From: Shimia gijangensis
GTDB lineage: Bacteria; Pseudomonadota; Alphaproteobacteria; Rhodobacterales; Rhodobacteraceae
DNA length: 64,000 nucleotides
Direction: 5' to 3'
NCBI RefSeq assembly: GCF_900142085.1
Contig: NZ_FQZQ01000005.1
Coordinates: forward strand, 62,001-126,000
This document shows, piece by piece, positions 60,895 through 64,000 of this stretch. The translations under genes were made by a program, and so were the position numbers. Positions within the stretch are counted from its first letter, which is position 1; each line of letters begins with the position of its first letter. The notes beneath the pieces are model-generated. The model was given only the letters and a program-made list of their open reading frames with translations, was not told where the DNA came from and made no database searches.

Positions 60895-62334
60895 TTACTC
60901 AGCAGGCCAGCCACCGATGGCACGCACCTCAAGGAACTCTTCCAGTCCCCAGATACCGCCTTCGCGACCATTGCCGGATTGCTTCATACCTCCAAAGGGC
61001 GATCCACCACTGCGGGCCTGGCCATTGATATCGACCATGCCAGAGCGCACTTCACGCGCCACACGGCGGGCACGTTCGGGGTCAGAAGTCTGGATGTAGT
61101 TGGTCAGGCCATATTCCGTGTCATTGGCAATCGCGATTGCCTCTTCTTCGGTGTCAAATGGCATCATCGACAGAACTGGTCCAAAGATCTCTTCGCGCAT
61201 CACCTGCATGTCGTTGTTGCAATCCGCGAATACGGTTGGCCGTACAAAGTAGCCCCGGTTCAATCCTTCCGGGCGCCCTACTCCGCCAGCAACCAAATTG
61301 GCGCCTTCGTCGATGCCCTTCTGGATCAGATCCTGCACTTTGTTGAACTGCATCTCGGACACCAGCGGACCAATGTGGCGGCCACTTTCGGCGGCGGTAT
61401 TCACTGTTGTTGCCTCTGCTGCAGCTTTGGCTTCTTCAACGGCCTGATCATAACGCGACCGTTCAACCAGCATACGGGTTGGCGCGTTGCAAGACTGACC
61501 TGTGTTGTTGAAGCAGCGCTGGATGCCCTGCTTCACGGCTTTCTCTGAGGCATCAGCGAACACGATGTTGGCACCTTTGCCACCCAACTCGAGGCTCACG
61601 CGTTTGATGGTGTCCGCGCCCGCAATAGTGATCGCGCGCCCAGCGCGGGTTGAGCCGGTAAAGCTGACCATGTCGACGTCTTTGTGGGTCGACAGCTGGC
61701 TACCCACACCCGGTCCATCCCCGTTCACCATGTTATATACACCGGCAGGCACGCCAGCTTCATGCAGGATTTCTGAGAACAAAACAGCAGACAAAGGCGA
61801 TTGCTCAGACGGTTTGAGGATCGATGTACAACCCGTGGCCAGCGCCGGGATCACTTTGAGGGTGATCTGGTTCATCGGCCAGTTCCATGGGGTGATCAGC
61901 GCACACACGCCAATGGGTTCATGAAGGATCCGGTCATTGGGTGCGTCATCGCGCAGGCCACGTTCAAATTCAAAACCCTTCAACGCGTCGATAAACGCCT
62001 TAAGGTGAAAGCTGCCGGTGCCGGATTGCTGCATCTTGGACATGTCGATCGGCGCGCCCATTTCGCTGCTGATCACGGCGCCCATCTCGTCCGAGCGCTT
62101 CATATAAATGTCGAGGATGTTTTCCATCAACTCAAGACGTTCTGCCTTGGATGACTTGCGCCAGCTGGGAAACGCCGCCTTAGCTGCGGCAACTGCTGCA
62201 TCCGTGTCCGACTGCCCACCAAGCGAGATCGTCGCAATCGATTCTTCTGTCGAAGGATCAATAACAGGGAAGTCCTGTCCTTGGAGTGGATTGACCCATT
62301 GGCCATTGATGTAAAACTTGCGCGCGTCCTGCAT
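60895..62334 (-). CDS. NAD(P)-dependent aldehyde dehydrogenase
   Basis: ALDH of 479 aa from ATG 62334 (MQDARKFYINGQWVNP); the frame runs on to 62427 without a better start. ITPWNWPMNQITLKVIPALATGC, FTGSTRAGRAI, the Glu in VSLELGGKGAN and the Cys in NTGQSCNAPTRMLV are conserved. Substrate not evident. It is convergent with the taurine-type transporter and divergent from the DAO flavoprotein, so it could oxidise an aldehyde formed by that flavoprotein. The 279-base gap up to 62614 holds a TCACCC/GGGTGA dyad (62485-62490, 62507-62512) and nothing else I recognise. Confidence 0.88.
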   Translation of the reverse strand: MQDARKFYINGQWVNPLQGQDFPVIDPSTEESIATISLGGQSDTDAAVAAAKAAFPSWRKSSKAERLELMENILDIYMKRSDEMGAVISSEMGAPIDMSKMQQSGTGSFHLKAFIDALKGFEFERGLRDDAPNDRILHEPIGVCALITPWNWPMNQITLKVIPALATGCTSILKPSEQSPLSAVLFSEILHEAGVPAGVYNMVNGDGPGVGSQLSTHKDVDMVSFTGSTRAGRAITIAGADTIKRVSLELGGKGANIVFADASEKAVKQGIQRCFNNTGQSCNAPTRMLVERSRYDQAVEEAKAAAEATTVNTAAESGRHIGPLVSEMQFNKVQDLIQKGIDEGANLVAGGVGRPEGLNRGYFVRPTVFADCNNDMQVMREEIFGPVLSMMPFDTEEEAIAIANDTEYGLTNYIQTSDPERARRVAREVRSGMVDINGQARSGGSPFGGMKQSGNGREGGIWGLEEFLEVRAIGGWPAE

Positions 62335-62613
62335 AAGAAAATCCCTATTATGATGCTCAGGAATGCGACCGGCCCAAAGCCATCGCGATGCGCGAACTTC
62401 TGGAATTATTGCTGCGAGGTCAAGCAAATCCTGCGTGATCCTGCTTTGCCTGAATAAAATTGATGGCTTTAAGCTGAACCACGGTCACCCTTGCGTCAAA
62501 ATTACCGGGTGAACATCACAATTTGACCCGCGCTGGGAATCTCACCAAGGTCAACTTAGCGTGTCTCAAGACCGCCCACGAGATTCGAAATCAACCATCA
62601 GAAGGTCGGCGCA

Positions 62614-63885
62614 GTGTCTGAGACCACAGCCATATCACTTTGGGACAATTCTTCTGCGGAACCCGACGTCGGGTCTCCTATGAACAGCGACGACATTTGT
62701 GACGTCGCAATCATCGGCGCAGGTTACACCGGACTTTCCACAGCATACCATGCAGCCCAAAAGGGGTTGAATTGCCATGTGATCGAAGCGCAGCACATTG
62801 GCTACGGAGGGTCTGGCCGCAATGTCGGACTGGTCAATGCCGGGCTTTGGCTGCCACCGCAGGACGTGCATGCGATGTTGGGCAAAACGGCCAGTGTGCC
62901 ATTGATGAAGACATTGGGCGACATGCCCGATTATGTGTTTTCTCTGATCGAGAAACATCAGATTGCCTGCGAACCCCATCGCTCAGGAACCATCCACGCA
63001 GCCCACGCGCCCAAGGGGTTCCAAGATTTGCAGCGCCGCGCTGAAGGCTGGCGGCAAATGGGCGTTGAAGTGAACCTTCTGAACGCTGCAGAGGTGGCTG
63101 ACAAAACCGGGTCGACTGCTTTTTATGGCGGGCTGCTGGATCACCGAGCAGGAACGATCAACCCGATGGGTTTTGCCCGCGGACTGGCGCGTATGGCCAA
63201 AACCGCAGGCGCAACAATCTCGACAGGTGTTACGGCCCAATCCCTGTCTCGTGAAAATGGGCTTTGGCATGTGCGGACGGCCCGGGGGATGGTGACAGCC
63301 AAATATGTCGTGATCGCAACCAACGCCTACTCTGACGAACTGTGGCCGGGCCTGTGCCAATCCTATACGACCATCCCTTTCTTCCAGCTGTCAACAAAAC
63401 CACTGGGGTCGCGTATCTCAGGTATTTTAAAAGAAAATCAGGGGCTTTGGGACACTGCGCCAATCATGTTTTCATTGCGGCGCGACAACTTTGACAGGCT
63501 GATCATTGGGTCGATGGGGGCAGTTCATGGCAATATCAAAGGCCTGTCCCAGCGATGGGCAAGCAAAACACTCCGGCGGATTTACCCTGCTCTTGGGCCA
63601 GTGGCGTTTGAAAGCGCCTGGCATGGCAAGATTGCGATGACACCCGATCATATCTTCCGGATTCATCGCCCGTCCGAAAACCTTTTTGCACCAATTGGAT
63701 ACAACGGACGGGGCATTATCACTGGCACACTGTTTGGTCAGGCTCTGGCCGACCTGATGATCGGAGCACGCGAAGACCGCTTGCCTGTGCCAGTAACCGA
63801 TTTGCACCCTGTTCGGAACCAAAGACTGAAGAGTGTGTTTTTCAACACCGCGTTCGCGATAAACCAGTTTTGGAAAGGTTTCTGA
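62614..63885 (+). CDS. FAD-dependent oxidoreductase, DAO family
   Basis: DAO-family flavoprotein, 423 aa. The frame starts with GTG at 62614 after an AGAAGG site; ATG 62680 is a possible shorter start. The FAD motif DVAIIGAGYTGLSTAYHAAQKGL is near residue 30, followed by GYGGSGRNVGLVNAGLW. The C-terminal NLFAPIGYNGRGIITGTLFGQALADLM closes the FAD site. Relatives oxidise amines or D-amino acids to imines/aldehydes (gamma-glutamylputrescine oxidase PuuB, glycine oxidase). No covalent FAD motif is clear. It may work with the adjacent ALDH. Confidence 0.85.
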   Translation: MSETTAISLWDNSSAEPDVGSPMNSDDICDVAIIGAGYTGLSTAYHAAQKGLNCHVIEAQHIGYGGSGRNVGLVNAGLWLPPQDVHAMLGKTASVPLMKTLGDMPDYVFSLIEKHQIACEPHRSGTIHAAHAPKGFQDLQRRAEGWRQMGVEVNLLNAAEVADKTGSTAFYGGLLDHRAGTINPMGFARGLARMAKTAGATISTGVTAQSLSRENGLWHVRTARGMVTAKYVVIATNAYSDELWPGLCQSYTTIPFFQLSTKPLGSRISGILKENQGLWDTAPIMFSLRRDNFDRLIIGSMGAVHGNIKGLSQRWASKTLRRIYPALGPVAFESAWHGKIAMTPDHIFRIHRPSENLFAPIGYNGRGIITGTLFGQALADLMIGAREDRLPVPVTDLHPVRNQRLKSVFFNTAFAINQFWKGF

Positions 63886-64000
63886 GCGAAGTGACCAGCC
63901 GCCGCAAAACGATTGCCGCGAGCGATTTTGCAAATACTGACCACCCGGATTTGAACGCAGTTAGGCGTGCTCACGACTTTCCAACCGGTCAATAACCGAA
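63886..64000. other. Unassigned window end
   Basis: The final 115 bases after the DAO gene hold no convincing gene. One short GTG-started frame on plus (63892-63996) would give about 34 residues with no recognisable motif or ribosome site. No terminator hairpin is visible. Confidence 0.5.

Noticed and set aside
63892-63996. Short GTG-started frame of about 34 codons at the window end
   Set aside because: No ribosome site, no motif, and too short to support.

Overview
The window looks like chromosome of a marine alphaproteobacterium of the Roseobacter group (Rhodobacterales). The base composition is moderately high in GC by eye and genes are tightly packed, with many 1-8 base overlaps. The content is typical of that group: an isethionate/sulfoacetaldehyde route, a DddQ-type DMSP lyase, betaine demethylation genes, TRAP and ABC importers, and a local regulator beside nearly every catabolic cluster. 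I see no rRNA, tRNA, CRISPR, phage or insertion sequence. The longest gap between genes is about 280 bases.

Layout. 1-5047 (minus): a five-gene 2-oxoacid:ferredoxin oxidoreductase cluster mixing iorA-type and korABC-type subunits; the last gene runs off the window. 5257-6486: a radical SAM enzyme of the anaerobic sulfatase maturase type. 6607-9272: amidohydrolase plus CobW/COG0523 GTPase. 9366-16650: a LysR regulator divergent from aminotransferase, glutaryl-CoA dehydrogenase, fused E1 alpha-beta, malonyltransferase-like protein and MOSC protein. 16647-18647: XRE-cupin regulator and GABA aminotransferase. 18713-29823: an isethionate unit (zinc-type oxidoreductase, IclR regulator, TRAP transporter on minus; GMC dehydrogenase, Xsc, sulfate/sulfite exporter, Pta on plus). 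29845-32226: polar amino acid ABC transporter. 32361-44094: a betaine/DMSP-type cluster with class III aminotransferase, two enolase-superfamily enzymes (HpbD-like and cis-3-hydroxyproline dehydratase-like), DddQ, an MDR oxidoreductase, a dimethylglycine dehydrogenase-like flavoprotein, an RpiR regulator, a Rieske oxygenase broken by one in-frame TGA, a maleate isomerase-like protein, a sulfotransferase-like protein and a carboxymuconolactone decarboxylase-like protein. 44096-47239: Lrp regulator, aminoadipate-semialdehyde dehydrogenase and lysine dehydrogenase. 47300-56466: SDR, aldehyde dehydrogenase, peptide ABC transporter, M20 deacylase and a PAS-LuxR regulator. 56470-63885: LysR regulator, sulfonate/taurine-type ABC transporter, aldehyde dehydrogenase and a DAO flavoprotein.

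How it works together. The best-supported pathway is isethionate uptake by TRAP, oxidation to sulfoacetaldehyde by the GMC enzyme, cleavage by Xsc to acetyl phosphate and sulfite, conversion to acetyl-CoA by Pta, and export of the sulfur oxyanion. The lysine genes (lysine to aminoadipate) and the separate glutaryl-CoA dehydrogenase could belong to one catabolic chain. The 32-44 kb block probably dismantles N-methylated proline/hydroxyproline betaines, with DddQ placed inside it.

The least explained parts are the E1/acyltransferase-like/MOSC operon, which has no lipoyl E2 nearby; the mixed oxidoreductase cluster; the nonsense codon in the Rieske gene followed by two exactly spaced operator-like repeats; and a 9-bp tandem repeat in the promoter region of the taurine-type transporter. 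All functional calls come from reading motifs and gene order; no searches were run.
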